Shown: piece after piece, positions 18,118 to 27,050 of the stretch | Position numbering within the stretch: the first letter of the stretch is position 1 | How the letters are laid out: each line of letters starts with the position of its first letter | Assembly: GCA_903878415.1 (NCBI GenBank) | Contig: CAIRHO010000067.1 | Span: 22,694 to 86,693 of the forward strand | Direction: 5' to 3' | From: an uncultured Actinomycetes bacterium | GTDB taxonomy: Bacteria > Actinomycetota > Actinomycetes > Nanopelagicales > Nanopelagicaceae | Length of the DNA: 64,000 nt | Position numbers and translations under genes: made by a program | The notes under the pieces: generated by a model | Seen by the model: only the letters and a program-made list of their open reading frames with translations | The model's database searches: none | What the model was told of the DNA's origin: nothing

Positions 18118-18903
18118 ATGGAACCCACTCTCAACCCTGAGAGTGGGTTTTTTCGTATCCGGTTAGATTTTTCATATGACGGTACCAACTTTGCTGGCTG
18201 GGCTAAGCAACCCGATCAAGTAACAATTCAAAGCACGATGGAGAGCGCGATTGCAACTTTTACCCGCGAAACTATCGCCTTAACAGCCGCTGGCAGAACT
18301 GATGCTGGCGTACATGCAAGAGAACAAGTTGCTCATTTTGATTTACCGAACTTAGACCGCGATGGCAATGAGTGGGATATTGAAAATTTTGCTTATAAAT
18401 TAAATCGAATTCTCACGGAAGATATTCGAATCATTTCAGCCGTTGTAGCGCCGAACGATTTCCATGCGCGATTTTCTGCGATTCGCCGCCATTACATTTA
18501 CAAAATTGCAGACGGCTTACAAACTATCCCGCCGTTGGCGCGCTTTGATACAACATCTTGGTATCGCGAATTAGATTTAAACCTATTAAAAGCAGCTAGT
18601 GCTTACTTAATCGGAAAACATGATTTCGCAACTTTTTGTAAGCCAGATGTGGGTGCTACAACTATTAGAACTTTAGAATCGTTTAATTGGGAGCGCAGGA
18701 GCGATGGTTTTCTGATTGCTGATGTAATCGGAGATGCTTTCTGCTATTCCATGGTTCGCAATATGGTTGGAGCCGTTGCTTGCGTTGCTGAAGGCAGATT
18801 TGAACCTCTTTGGATTAAGTCGATTCTGGAAGAGAAGCGAAGAATTAGCGACAGTTTAGTTTTCCCAGCGCGCGGACTTACTTTGCATAGAATCGTGTAT
18901 TAA
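18118..18903 (+). CDS. truA: tRNA pseudouridine(38-40) synthase
   Basis: TruA, 261 aa, modifies U38-U40 in the anticodon arm. The catalytic Asp is in GRTDAGVHAREQ, and RLDFSYDGTNFAGWAKQ is the usual N-terminal motif; MVRNMVGAVACVAEG near the C-terminus is also conserved. The ATG at 18118 is the only ATG/GTG/TTG before the conserved core, so the first 12 codons coincide with the rplQ terminator hairpin. A TAGCTT -10-like hexamer lies at 18108-18113. The ABC-F gene follows after 5 bp. Confidence 0.93.
   Translation: MEPTLNPESGFFRIRLDFSYDGTNFAGWAKQPDQVTIQSTMESAIATFTRETIALTAAGRTDAGVHAREQVAHFDLPNLDRDGNEWDIENFAYKLNRILTEDIRIISAVVAPNDFHARFSAIRRHYIYKIADGLQTIPPLARFDTTSWYRELDLNLLKAASAYLIGKHDFATFCKPDVGATTIRTLESFNWERRSDGFLIADVIGDAFCYSMVRNMVGAVACVAEGRFEPLWIKSILEEKRRISDSLVFPARGLTLHRIVY
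18122..18153 (+). terminator. intrinsic terminator after rplQ, inside the truA 5' end
   Basis: An 11-bp perfect stem (18122-18132 with 18139-18149), 6-nt loop, and six T residues (18148-18153) make a textbook intrinsic terminator for the ribosomal/rpoA operon. It lies over the first dozen codons of the truA reading frame, whose only usable start (ATG 18118) is just before the hairpin. Confidence 0.85.
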
Positions 18904-18908
18904 TAATT

Positions 18909-20525
18909 ATGGGACATATCGATGTAATCGGGATTGAATATTCGCTTTCAGATGGGCGAGTACTTCTAAATGATGTTTCATTTCGGGTTGGCGAGGGCGC
19001 TAAAGTCGCGCTAATTGGGCCAAATGGTTCTGGCAAGACGACGCTAGTAAGAATGATCTCTGGAGATTTAGCACCAGAGAATGGAAAAGTTGCGATCTCA
19101 GGTGGCTTAGGAGTTATGCGCCAATTTATCGGGACAGTTCGCGATGGTTCAACCGTAAGAGATTTATTAGTTTCAGTTTCGCAGGAAAAAATTCGAATCG
19201 CTGCCAAGAAATTAACTGATGCTGAAAGCGCGATGAATCTTGCAATGACCGCGGGGCAAGATAGCGAAAAGGAACAGATGGCATATGCCCAGGCGCTCTC
19301 AGATTGGGGCGACATCGGGGGATATGACGCCGAAGTTATGTGGGATCAATGTTGTACTGAAGCGCTCGGCAAAACTTTTGACGAAGTTGCGGAGCGAGAA
19401 GCGGCCACCCTTTCTGGCGGCGAACAGAAAAAAATTGTTCTACAAGTATTACTCCGCGGCCCGGAAGAAGTTTTACTATTAGATGAACCAGATAACTATT
19501 TAGATGTGCCGTCAAAGCGGTGGTTAGAAAATGAGTTGATTTCATCTAAAAAAACGGTGCTATTTGTTAGCCATGATCGTGAACTTCTAAATGCAGTCTC
19601 AAATAAAATTGTTACATTAGAGCAAGGTGCGCTTGGAAATACAACTTGGATGCACGGTGGAAATTTTGAAACTTGGCACGAGGCAAGAAAAGCTAGAAAT
19701 GCTAGGTTTGCTGAGTTGTTACTGCGTTGGGAACAAGAACGAGATCGACTTAAGGATCTAGTCAGAACGCTACAAGTACAAGCAGCGAGTTCGCCAGATA
19801 TGGCTTCGAAGTATCGTGCAATGCAAACTCGATTTAGAAAATTCGAAGAAGTTGGCGCACCGCCTGCTCCTCCGCTAGAACAAGATGTCAGGGTTGGACT
19901 AAGGGGCGGTCGAACTGGTGAGCGCGTTGTTACTTGTGAAAATTTAGCGCTAGATAAATTAACTGAACCATTTACTTTCGAAGTATTTTTTGGCGACCGC
20001 GTTGCAGTCTTGGGAAAGAATGGAACTGGTAAATCACATTTCTTACGGTTAATTTCAGGTGAAAGTACGGTTGCGCATACCGGATCATTTAAATTAGGAG
20101 CTCGAGTTAAACCGGGATTTTTTGCGCAGACCCATTCACACCCCGAATTTATTGGTAAAACACTTTTAGAGATTTTGTGGAATGAACATTCGCTCCAACT
20201 TGGTGCCGCAAAAAGCGTTTTAGGACGTTATGAAATAAGCGCACAAGCAGAACAGAAATTCACCACGCTTTCGGGTGGCCAGCAAGCGCGCTTTCAAGTG
20301 CTCTTATTAGAGTTGCAAGGTTCAACACTTTTATTACTTGACGAGCCAACCGATAATTTAGATTTAGCTAGCGCAGAAGCGCTAGAAGGTGCGCTTGAAA
20401 GTTACGAGGGAACGGTCTTTGCGGTGACGCACGATCGCTGGTTCTCCCGCGGCTTCACCAGATATCTGATTTTTGGGGCTAATGGTCAAGTATTTGAGAG
20501 CCCTACGCCTGTCTGGGAGCATTGA
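18909..20525 (+). CDS. ABC-F family ATPase (ribosome-associated type)
   Basis: 538 aa with two ABC domains and no membrane segments, the ABC-F layout used by EttA/Uup-like translation factors and ribosome-protection proteins. Domain 1 has GPNGSGKTT (about residues 37-45), LSGGEQKK and LLLDEPDNYLD; domain 2 has GKNGTGKSH, LSGGQQAR and LLLDEPTDNLD. A charged linker (about residues 250-320) joins them. The first Walker B is DEPDNYLD rather than the commoner DEPTNHLD, so I do not assign a subfamily. Located between truA and rplM. Confidence 0.9.
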   Translation: MGHIDVIGIEYSLSDGRVLLNDVSFRVGEGAKVALIGPNGSGKTTLVRMISGDLAPENGKVAISGGLGVMRQFIGTVRDGSTVRDLLVSVSQEKIRIAAKKLTDAESAMNLAMTAGQDSEKEQMAYAQALSDWGDIGGYDAEVMWDQCCTEALGKTFDEVAEREAATLSGGEQKKIVLQVLLRGPEEVLLLDEPDNYLDVPSKRWLENELISSKKTVLFVSHDRELLNAVSNKIVTLEQGALGNTTWMHGGNFETWHEARKARNARFAELLLRWEQERDRLKDLVRTLQVQAASSPDMASKYRAMQTRFRKFEEVGAPPAPPLEQDVRVGLRGGRTGERVVTCENLALDKLTEPFTFEVFFGDRVAVLGKNGTGKSHFLRLISGESTVAHTGSFKLGARVKPGFFAQTHSHPEFIGKTLLEILWNEHSLQLGAAKSVLGRYEISAQAEQKFTTLSGGQQARFQVLLLELQGSTLLLLDEPTDNLDLASAEALEGALESYEGTVFAVTHDRWFSRGFTRYLIFGANGQVFESPTPVWEH

Positions 20526-20536
20526 TTTAAGCCATT

Positions 20537-20566
20537 TTGACCCACCGCACGCTGGGCAGGTAATCT
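20537..20566 (+). promoter_or_regulatory. promoter of rplM-rpsI
   Basis: TTGACC (20537-20542) and TAATCT (20561-20566) are spaced 18 nt apart, a good match to a housekeeping sigma promoter. Transcription would start near 20573, leaving a leader of about 75 nt before the GTG of rplM. Confidence 0.65.
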
Positions 20567-20577
20567 ACGGCTCCTGG

Positions 20578-20616
20578 CTTTACCCTCGTAAGGTCGATTA
20601 TCTAGTTCGTTAGATA
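20578..20616 (+). promoter_or_regulatory. two-hairpin leader of rplM
   Basis: Within the predicted rplM 5' leader there are two small stems: 20578-20583 with 20588-20593 (loop CCTC, one G-T pair) and 20599-20604 with 20611-20616 (loop GTTCGT). Leaders acting on L13 operons are known in other phyla. Homology to those cannot be claimed from this sequence alone. Confidence 0.4.
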
Positions 20617-20648
20617 GTAATAAATAGATTAGAGAGCGAGTTACTGCT

Positions 20649-21110
20649 GTGCGTACTTATAGTCCTAAGCCTGGCGATGAGGCGCGCAAGTGGCATGTCA
20701 TTGATGCAACCGATGTTGTTCTCGGTCGGCTAGCAAGCCATGCAGCTGTACTCCTTCGTGGAAAACATAAACCTACTTTTGCACCACATATGGATATGGG
20801 CGATTTCGTAATTGTTATCAACGCCGACAAAATTGTTCTTACTGGACAAAAAGCTGCACAAAAGATTGCACATCATCACTCAGGTTTCCCAGGCGGCATG
20901 ACTTCAACTGCTTATGTTGATCTGATGGTTAAGCACCCAACTCGTGCAGTTGAAAAAGCTATTAAGGGTATGTTGCCAAAGAATTCACTTGGCAAAGTTG
21001 TCGGCAACAAACTTAAAGTTTATGCCGGTCCTGCACACCCACACGCAAATCAAAACCCAGCTCCATATGTTTTCACACAAGTTTCCCAAATGATTAACTC
21101 AGCCAAATAA
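20649..21110 (+). CDS. rplM: 50S ribosomal protein L13
   Basis: L13, 153 aa, an early large-subunit assembly protein. [51 protein letters not shown] and [10 protein letters not shown] are diagnostic. The start is GTG at 20649. rpsI follows after 33 bp in the invariant rplM-rpsI pair. Confidence 0.97.
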   Translation: MRTYSPKPGDEARKWHVIDATDVVLGRLASHAAVLLRGKHKPTFAPHMDMGDFVIVINADKIVLTGQKAAQKIAHHHSGFPGGMTSTAYVDLMVKHPTRAVEKAIKGMLPKNSLGKVVGNKLKVYAGPAHPHANQNPAPYVFTQVSQMINSAK

Positions 21111-21143
21111 ATTTAACCAATCACAAATAGAAAAAGAGAGAAA

Positions 21144-21623
21144 ATGTCAGATCGCGAACTCGCAGTAGATAACGACGAAATCCCAACGTCGTACAGCACC
21201 AGCACACCTGCTGCAACTAATCGCCCTGCAATTACTGCACCTGGCGGTGGCACTGGTCGTCGTAAAGAGGCTGTTGCTCGCGTTCGCTTAATCCCTGGCA
21301 CTGGTCGTTGGGTAGTTAATGACCGCACTCTAGATGTTTATTTCCCAAATAAAGTTCACCAACAATTAGTTTCAGAACCACTTCGCACAGTTGGCGTTGA
21401 AGGTAAGTACGACATCATCGCTCGTATTGATGGTGGCGGAATTTCTGGCCAAGCTGGCGCGCTACGTTTAGGTGTTGCTCGCGCACTTAACTTCATTGAC
21501 ACTGATGCACACCGCCCAGCACTTAAAAAAGCTGGATTCTTATCTCGTGATGCACGAGTTATTGAGCGCAAGAAGTACGGTCTGAAAAAAGCCCGTAAGC
21601 GTTCCCAATACAGCAAGCGTTAA
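21144..21623 (+). CDS. rpsI: 30S ribosomal protein S9
   Basis: S9, 159 aa, whose C-terminal tail contacts P-site tRNA. The core starts near residue 34 ([21 protein letters not shown]) and ends with [12 protein letters not shown], the conserved basic tail. The first 30 or so residues are an acidic/Ser-Thr extension commonly seen in actinobacterial S9. glmM follows 19 bp downstream. Confidence 0.97.
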   Translation: MSDRELAVDNDEIPTSYSTSTPAATNRPAITAPGGGTGRRKEAVARVRLIPGTGRWVVNDRTLDVYFPNKVHQQLVSEPLRTVGVEGKYDIIARIDGGGISGQAGALRLGVARALNFIDTDAHRPALKKAGFLSRDARVIERKKYGLKKARKRSQYSKR

Positions 21624-21642
21624 TTTATATCGCTCCCGCATC

Positions 21643-22986
21643 ATGACGCTCTTCGGAACAGATGGCGTCAGAGGCGTTGCCAATAAAGATCTAACCGCTG
21701 AACTTGCCGTTGATTTAGCGATTGCCGCAGCCCATGTTTTAGCTGAAGTTGGCGCATTTGCTGGACATAAACCAAAAGCAATTGTTGGCCAAGATTCTCG
21801 CGCATCTGGTGAATTCCTAGAAGCAGCAGTATGTGCTGGCCTAGCAAGTGCTGGTGTTGATGTTTACCGCGTTGGCGTATTACCAACTCCCGCAATTGCA
21901 CATTTAGTTGCAACAGATGGTGCAGATCTTGGCGTAATGATTAGCGCATCGCATAATCCCATGCCTGATAACGGAATTAAGTTTTTTGCTCGCGGTGGTG
22001 GCAAATTAGATGATTCACTGGAAGCTGCAATCGAAGCCCATCTTGGCGAACCTTGGGATCGACCAACTGGTGCAAACGTTGGCCGAATCATTATTGATGA
22101 GAGTGCCAGTGAACGTTACTTAACGCACCTACTTTCTTCGGTAAAAACAAAATTAACTGGGATCAAAGTTGTGGTTGATTGCGCAAACGGCGCTTCTTCA
22201 ATCGTAGCTCCTGAAGCATATCGTCGCGCCGGTGCTGAAGTAATCGCAATCTCAAATACGCCAAATGGCTTAAACATCAATGATAATTGCGGATCAACGC
22301 ATTTAGATAATATAAAGGCAAAAGTAAAAGCCGAGAAAGCTGATATTGGAATTGCACATGATGGAGACGCTGATCGGGTGCTCGCCATTGATAGTGAAGG
22401 AAATGAAGTTGATGGCGACTTTATTCTGGCAATTTTGGCTGATGCCCAGATGCGAAACGGTAGCCTAAAGAGCAAAACTGTGGTCGGTACCGTAATGACA
22501 AATTTGGGTTTTATTCGCGCAATGCAAAGCAAAGGCATCAAAGTTGCGACTACGCCAGTTGGCGATCGATATGTATTAGAGAAAATGATTGCCGAGAACC
22601 ACACACTCGGCGGCGAACAATCCGGCCACATCATCATGCGCGACTTTGCAAATACTGGTGATGGTGCACTCTCTGCACTCCATTTAATGCAAGAAATGGC
22701 AGCAAGTAAGAAACCGTTGAAAGAGTTAGCCAAAATCATGGCTCGCTATCCGCAAGTTTTGATAAATGTTTCTGGCGTAGATAAAGCGAAAGTTAGTTCA
22801 AATTCTGCAATTAGCGCTGCAGTTAAAGCTACTGAAACGAAACTGGGTAATTCAGGTCGAGTTTTACTTCGCGCATCCGGCACTGAACCATTAATCCGCG
22901 TAATGGTTGAAGCTGAATCGGCAACAGACGCGCAGGAGTTAGCGACTTCACTCGCTGCACTAGTAAAATCTGAACTCTCGCTTTAA
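21643..22986 (+). CDS. glmM: phosphoglucosamine mutase
   Basis: GlmM, 447 aa, converts glucosamine-6-phosphate to glucosamine-1-phosphate for UDP-GlcNAc and peptidoglycan. FGTDGVRGVAN at the N-terminus; the phosphoserine loop ISASHNPMPDNGIKFF (Ser103 by counting); the metal loop DGDADR; sugar loop GGEQSGHI; and the phosphate-binding RASGTEPLIRVMVE. It is followed 23 bp later by glmS, which supplies its substrate. Confidence 0.97.
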   Translation: MTLFGTDGVRGVANKDLTAELAVDLAIAAAHVLAEVGAFAGHKPKAIVGQDSRASGEFLEAAVCAGLASAGVDVYRVGVLPTPAIAHLVATDGADLGVMISASHNPMPDNGIKFFARGGGKLDDSLEAAIEAHLGEPWDRPTGANVGRIIIDESASERYLTHLLSSVKTKLTGIKVVVDCANGASSIVAPEAYRRAGAEVIAISNTPNGLNINDNCGSTHLDNIKAKVKAEKADIGIAHDGDADRVLAIDSEGNEVDGDFILAILADAQMRNGSLKSKTVVGTVMTNLGFIRAMQSKGIKVATTPVGDRYVLEKMIAENHTLGGEQSGHIIMRDFANTGDGALSALHLMQEMAASKKPLKELAKIMARYPQVLINVSGVDKAKVSSNSAISAAVKATETKLGNSGRVLLRASGTEPLIRVMVEAESATDAQELATSLAALVKSELSL

Positions 22987-23009
22987 AACTTATTTAAGGG
23001 GTACCTCAT

Positions 23010-24848
23010 ATGTGCGGCATCGTCGGATATACCGGCGAAAAAGCCGCGCTCACTCCAGTCTTAGAAGGTTTGCGCCGTTTGGAATATCGCGGCTATGACT
23101 CCGCTGGCGTTGCACTAACTACAACTAAAGGTGAAAAATTATTTGTAGAAAAGAAAGCTGGCAAGCTCGCTAATTTAGAAGCTGAGTTAAACGATTCGCA
23201 CGACAACTCACATAGTGGCATTGGACATACTCGTTGGGCCACCCATGGCGGACCAACCGATTCAAATGCACATCCCCACCTTTCCAACGATGGCAAGTTA
23301 GCCGTAATTCATAATGGAATCATTGAAAACTATTTAGAATTACGAGCAGAGTTAGAAAAGCGTGGCCATAAATTTACCTCTGAAACTGATACCGAATCTG
23401 TTGCACATTTACTCAGCGATGCCGTAACGAAAAATGGTGGCGATCTTGCTGCTGCCATGCGTGCAGTCTGTAACGAACTCCGTGGATCATTCACGCTATT
23501 GGCGATTCATTCGGATTCTCCAGAACGAATTGTGGGGGCGCGTAGAAACTCGCCATTAGTAGTTGGTGTTGGGAAAGGTGAAAATTTCTTAGCCTCTGAT
23601 GTCTCTGCATTTATTTCTTACACTAAGAGCGCGCTAGAACTTGGCCAAGATGAAGTAGTCGATGTAACGCCAAGCGGTGTAATCGTTACTAATCTAGCTG
23701 GCAAAGTTATAACTCCGCGAGCATATGAAATTACTTGGGATGCCAGCGCAGCAGAACGTGGCGGCTATCCACATTTCATGTTAAAAGAAATATTTGAACA
23801 ACCAAAATCGATTGCCGATACTTTATTAGGTCGATTTACCGAGAATTCCCAGATCGCGATCGGGGAGTTAGATAACCTGCCAGAGCTTTTAAGCGCTGAA
23901 AGAATTCTAATTTTGGCTTGCGGAACTGCATATCACGCTGGATTAATCGGTAAATATGCAATTGAAACTTGGGCGAAAATTCCCGTTGATGTTGAGCTAG
24001 CTTCCGAGTTTAGATATCGCGATCCAGTACTAACTAAGAAAACGGTTGTCATAACAATTTCACAATCTGGTGAGACGATGGATACTTTGATGGCAGCTCG
24101 CCACGCTAAATCACTCGGCGCAAAAGTAATTTCAATTTGTAATACAAATGGTTCGACAATTCCACGCGAATCAGACGCAGTTATATATACCCATGCAGGT
24201 CCGGAAATTGCAGTAGCTTCAACAAAAGCGCTTATAACCCAGATAATCGCAACTGCGTTAATTGCACTTTATATAGCTGATAAGAATGGCGCACTAAAAC
24301 CGAGCGAAGTTAGCGGATTAATTGAGGAGTTATTAGCTTTACCTGCAAAAGTTGAGCAAATCTTGGAAACTGCAGAACCACTTAGAGAAATGTCTCGTGG
24401 TTTCAAAGATGCAACTTCAGTTTTATTCTTAGGAAGGCACGTGGGTTATCCAGCCGCTCTTGAAGGTGCGTTGAAATTAAAAGAGCTGGCCTATATGCAC
24501 GCAGAAGGATTCGCAGGCGGCGAATTAAAGCATGGCCCGATCGCATTGATTGAATCCGGAACTCCGGTGATTGCAATAATGCCGCCGCAAAGAAGTGAAC
24601 TTCGAGAAAAAATGGCGAGCAACATTCAAGAGGTACGTGCCCGTGGTGCAAATGTAATCGTAATCGCAGATTCTGAAACAGTCATACCTGCTGATGTACA
24701 TGTAATCCGGATTCCTGTTTCTAACCAATTATTACAACCAATACTTGCAATTGTGCCGCTCCAAATATTCGCATATGAAATGGCGGTAGCGCGCGGTAGT
24801 GATGTTGACCAACCAAGAAACCTAGCTAAATCTGTAACGGTTGAATAA
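23010..24848 (+). CDS. glmS: glutamine-fructose-6-phosphate transaminase (isomerizing)
   Basis: GlmS, 612 aa. It makes GlcN-6-P from fructose-6-phosphate and glutamine. Cys2 is the N-terminal glutaminase nucleophile (MCGIVGYTG), with HTRWATHGGPTDSNAHPH typical of that domain. Two SIS domains follow (LACGTAYHAGLIGKYAIE, ISQSGETMDTLMAARHAK, LGRHVGYPAALEGALKLKE, GELKHGPIAL) and the C-terminal PRNLAKSVTVE is intact. AAGGGG precedes the ATG. Confidence 0.98.
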   Translation: MCGIVGYTGEKAALTPVLEGLRRLEYRGYDSAGVALTTTKGEKLFVEKKAGKLANLEAELNDSHDNSHSGIGHTRWATHGGPTDSNAHPHLSNDGKLAVIHNGIIENYLELRAELEKRGHKFTSETDTESVAHLLSDAVTKNGGDLAAAMRAVCNELRGSFTLLAIHSDSPERIVGARRNSPLVVGVGKGENFLASDVSAFISYTKSALELGQDEVVDVTPSGVIVTNLAGKVITPRAYEITWDASAAERGGYPHFMLKEIFEQPKSIADTLLGRFTENSQIAIGELDNLPELLSAERILILACGTAYHAGLIGKYAIETWAKIPVDVELASEFRYRDPVLTKKTVVITISQSGETMDTLMAARHAKSLGAKVISICNTNGSTIPRESDAVIYTHAGPEIAVASTKALITQIIATALIALYIADKNGALKPSEVSGLIEELLALPAKVEQILETAEPLREMSRGFKDATSVLFLGRHVGYPAALEGALKLKELAYMHAEGFAGGELKHGPIALIESGTPVIAIMPPQRSELREKMASNIQEVRARGANVIVIADSETVIPADVHVIRIPVSNQLLQPILAIVPLQIFAYEMAVARGSDVDQPRNLAKSVTVE

Positions 24849-25523
24849 GTGAGCCCGCAAGCCGCTATCGATAATCGCCGCCGCCAGATGGTTAAAGCTC
24901 TGGAATGGTCTGGCGTATTGTTCATCGGTTTTTTAATAGTTACACAACAAGTGGTGGTTAATGGCCCGCTAGTCCACTTGGATGCAATTATCGCCAACGC
25001 AGATCGTCCAAAATTTTCTGCCACAACTAATTTCCTATTAATGCAAATAGACAATCTAGGTTTACGTGGTGTTACCGCAACAATTCTGTTATTCGCTGCG
25101 CTACTAATCTGTCGTCGCTTTAAATCTTGGCGACCGTTTAATCTTTCGTTGCTCTCGCTACTTGCGCTAAATCTAATAGTCGGATTGGCAAAGTTAGGAT
25201 TTGGTCGCACAAAGCCAAGGCTCAATGTGGATTTACTTTATTCTGGTGGCCTTTCTTACCCAAGTGGTCATGCTGCAAATGCGTTGCTGACTTGGGGGCT
25301 ACTTTCTTATTTAATATTTAGATATACCCATCGCGAGCCTTTTGTCGGCATGCGGTTAACTTGGTTAGTAGTTTTAATAACTAGTGGCGTTTGTATTGTT
25401 TCGCTCTTTCGCAATACTCACTGGCTCTCGGACTTAATCGGCGGGCTCTTTATCGGTGGCGCACTCTTGGTTGCTGTAATTGCCGTAGATCGCTTTGTTC
25501 CATCCAAGCGACAACCGTCATAA
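24849..25523 (+). CDS. PAP2-family membrane phosphatase
   Basis: 224 aa, about five or six hydrophobic helices. The three acid-phosphatase motifs are present: KLGFGRTKPR, YPSGHAANAL with the catalytic-pocket His, and FRNTHWLSDLIGG with the nucleophilic His. The start is GTG directly after the glmS stop. Such enzymes dephosphorylate lipid phosphates, for example undecaprenyl or phosphatidylglycerol phosphate. Its place among cell-wall genes (glmM, glmS, alr) favours a lipid-carrier role, but substrate is unproven. Confidence 0.85.
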   Translation: MSPQAAIDNRRRQMVKALEWSGVLFIGFLIVTQQVVVNGPLVHLDAIIANADRPKFSATTNFLLMQIDNLGLRGVTATILLFAALLICRRFKSWRPFNLSLLSLLALNLIVGLAKLGFGRTKPRLNVDLLYSGGLSYPSGHAANALLTWGLLSYLIFRYTHREPFVGMRLTWLVVLITSGVCIVSLFRNTHWLSDLIGGLFIGGALLVAVIAVDRFVPSKRQPS

Positions 25524-25559
25524 ACTTAACTTGATACTAATTCGAATAGTGGGTGAAAA

Positions 25560-25904
25560 ATGGTTGAAGGTGTAGGAATAGATGTCGTAGACATCAAGCG
25601 CTTTGCCGATTCACTAGAGCGCACTCCAAATTTAAGAGAACGGTTATTTACGCCAGCTGAAGCAGCGCTACCAATCTCTTCATTGGCCGCGAGGTTTGCC
25701 GCAAAAGAGGCGTTAGCAAAAGCGTTGAGCACTAATAAAGGCTTACCTTGGCATGATGCTGAAGTTATAAATTTGGAATCTGGTAAACCTACATTTTTAT
25801 TTCGTGGAGTTATCGCAGATTTAATCGATGGCGCGAGCGTACATTTGTCGTTATCCCATGATGCCGGAATTGCTTCTGCAGTCGTAATAATTGAGCGGAA
25901 TTAA
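25560..25904 (+). CDS. acpS: holo-[acyl-carrier-protein] synthase
   Basis: AcpS, 114 aa, transfers phosphopantetheine from CoA to acyl carrier protein. The metal ligands are Asp8 in [12 protein letters not shown] and Glu50 in [28 protein letters not shown] is the C-terminal motif. It sits between the PAP2 gene and alr, its common actinobacterial neighbour. The frequently linked NAD(P)HX-epimerase/dehydratase gene is absent here. Confidence 0.95.
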   Translation: MVEGVGIDVVDIKRFADSLERTPNLRERLFTPAEAALPISSLAARFAAKEALAKALSTNKGLPWHDAEVINLESGKPTFLFRGVIADLIDGASVHLSLSHDAGIASAVVIIERN

Positions 25905-25911
25905 CTTAACT

Positions 25912-27033
25912 ATGACCAGAGCCCAAATTGAAGTGGATTTATCGGCGATTGCAGCCAATGTTCGTAAAGTTATTAAAGAAACGAAAGTAGATGTATGTGC
26001 TGTTGTTAAAGCAGATGCATATGGGCATGGCTTAGTTCCAATCGCGCAGGCAGCAACTGATGCTGGCGCAAAATGGCTAGGTGTTGCTCTTCTAGAGGAA
26101 GCGATTAATTTACGTACTCATGGATTGCAGTTACCTATCATTTCCTGGTTAACGCCACTTACTGAAGATTTCGATAACGCGCTCCGCCATGATATCGATT
26201 TAGGAATCTCATCTCTTTCGCTGCTTGAGAAAGTAATGGCTGCCGGAGAGCGAACTGGCATTACACCGCGAATCCATATCGAAGTTGATACTGGCATGAC
26301 TCGTGGCGGAGTATTAAACGAGTGGCCAGTTTTCCTAAAGAAAGTTTCTGCCGCCACTTTAAGTGAGAAAGTTAAGTTAATTGGTTTCTTCTCGCATTTT
26401 GCAAGAGCTGATGAACCGGATAAAATTGAGAATGAACTCCAACTTAAGAAATTTACTGAACTCTTATCTGAGTTAAAAGCAACGGGCGTAACACCAAAGT
26501 ATTTACATCTAGCTAACTCTGCTGCAGCCCTTTCTAACCCAAGTGTAAGTTTTGACTTTGTCAGGCTAGGAATTGCCATGTATGGACTTTCACCAGATGT
26601 GAAAACTATGGGTAGCTCTAAAACTTTGGGGCTAATTCCTGCGATGACGCTCTGCGCAAAATTACATCTGGTTAAACAAGTTCCAGCCGGTGCCGCAGTT
26701 GGTTATGGTGGAAGTGCCATCACAAATAGAGAAACTAAAGTTGGCATTGTTGCAATGGGTTATGCAGATGGAATTCCGCGAAATGCAGATAACTCAACTG
26801 GAGTATTTTTCAATGGCGATCGCGCCCCAATTCTTGGTCGAGTCTCTATGGACCAATTCGTGGTTGATTTAGGTCTTAATTCAAAGGCGATAACCGGGGA
26901 TGAAGTGATTGTTTTTGGCGCGGGAAATGTGGGGGAATACACAGTTGATGATTGGGCTAGCGCAAGCGCCACAATTAATTATGAGATTGTTACTAGAATT
27001 GCAAGTAGAGTGCCTAGAATCTATAAGAGATAA
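25912..27033 (+). CDS. alr: alanine racemase
   Basis: Alr, 373 aa, provides D-alanine for peptidoglycan. The PLP-binding Lys34 lies in AVVKADAYGHG; the C-terminal RVSMDQFVVDLG and AVGYGGSAI segments are typical. I prefer the ATG at 25912 over an in-frame TTG at 25891, because the latter would overlap acpS and add residues not seen in the family. The 16 nt through the start codon are identical to those before guaB3. Confidence 0.95.
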   Translation: MTRAQIEVDLSAIAANVRKVIKETKVDVCAVVKADAYGHGLVPIAQAATDAGAKWLGVALLEEAINLRTHGLQLPIISWLTPLTEDFDNALRHDIDLGISSLSLLEKVMAAGERTGITPRIHIEVDTGMTRGGVLNEWPVFLKKVSAATLSEKVKLIGFFSHFARADEPDKIENELQLKKFTELLSELKATGVTPKYLHLANSAAALSNPSVSFDFVRLGIAMYGLSPDVKTMGSSKTLGLIPAMTLCAKLHLVKQVPAGAAVGYGGSAITNRETKVGIVAMGYADGIPRNADNSTGVFFNGDRAPILGRVSMDQFVVDLGLNSKAITGDEVIVFGAGNVGEYTVDDWASASATINYEIVTRIASRVPRIYKR

Positions 27034-27050
27034 TTTAGGAATGGAGCGTA

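Noticed and set aside
22116..22739. Long open frame on the minus strand inside glmM (207 codons)
   Set aside because: It is fully antisense to a well-conserved gene, has a low-complexity composition, no ribosome site and no recognisable motif.
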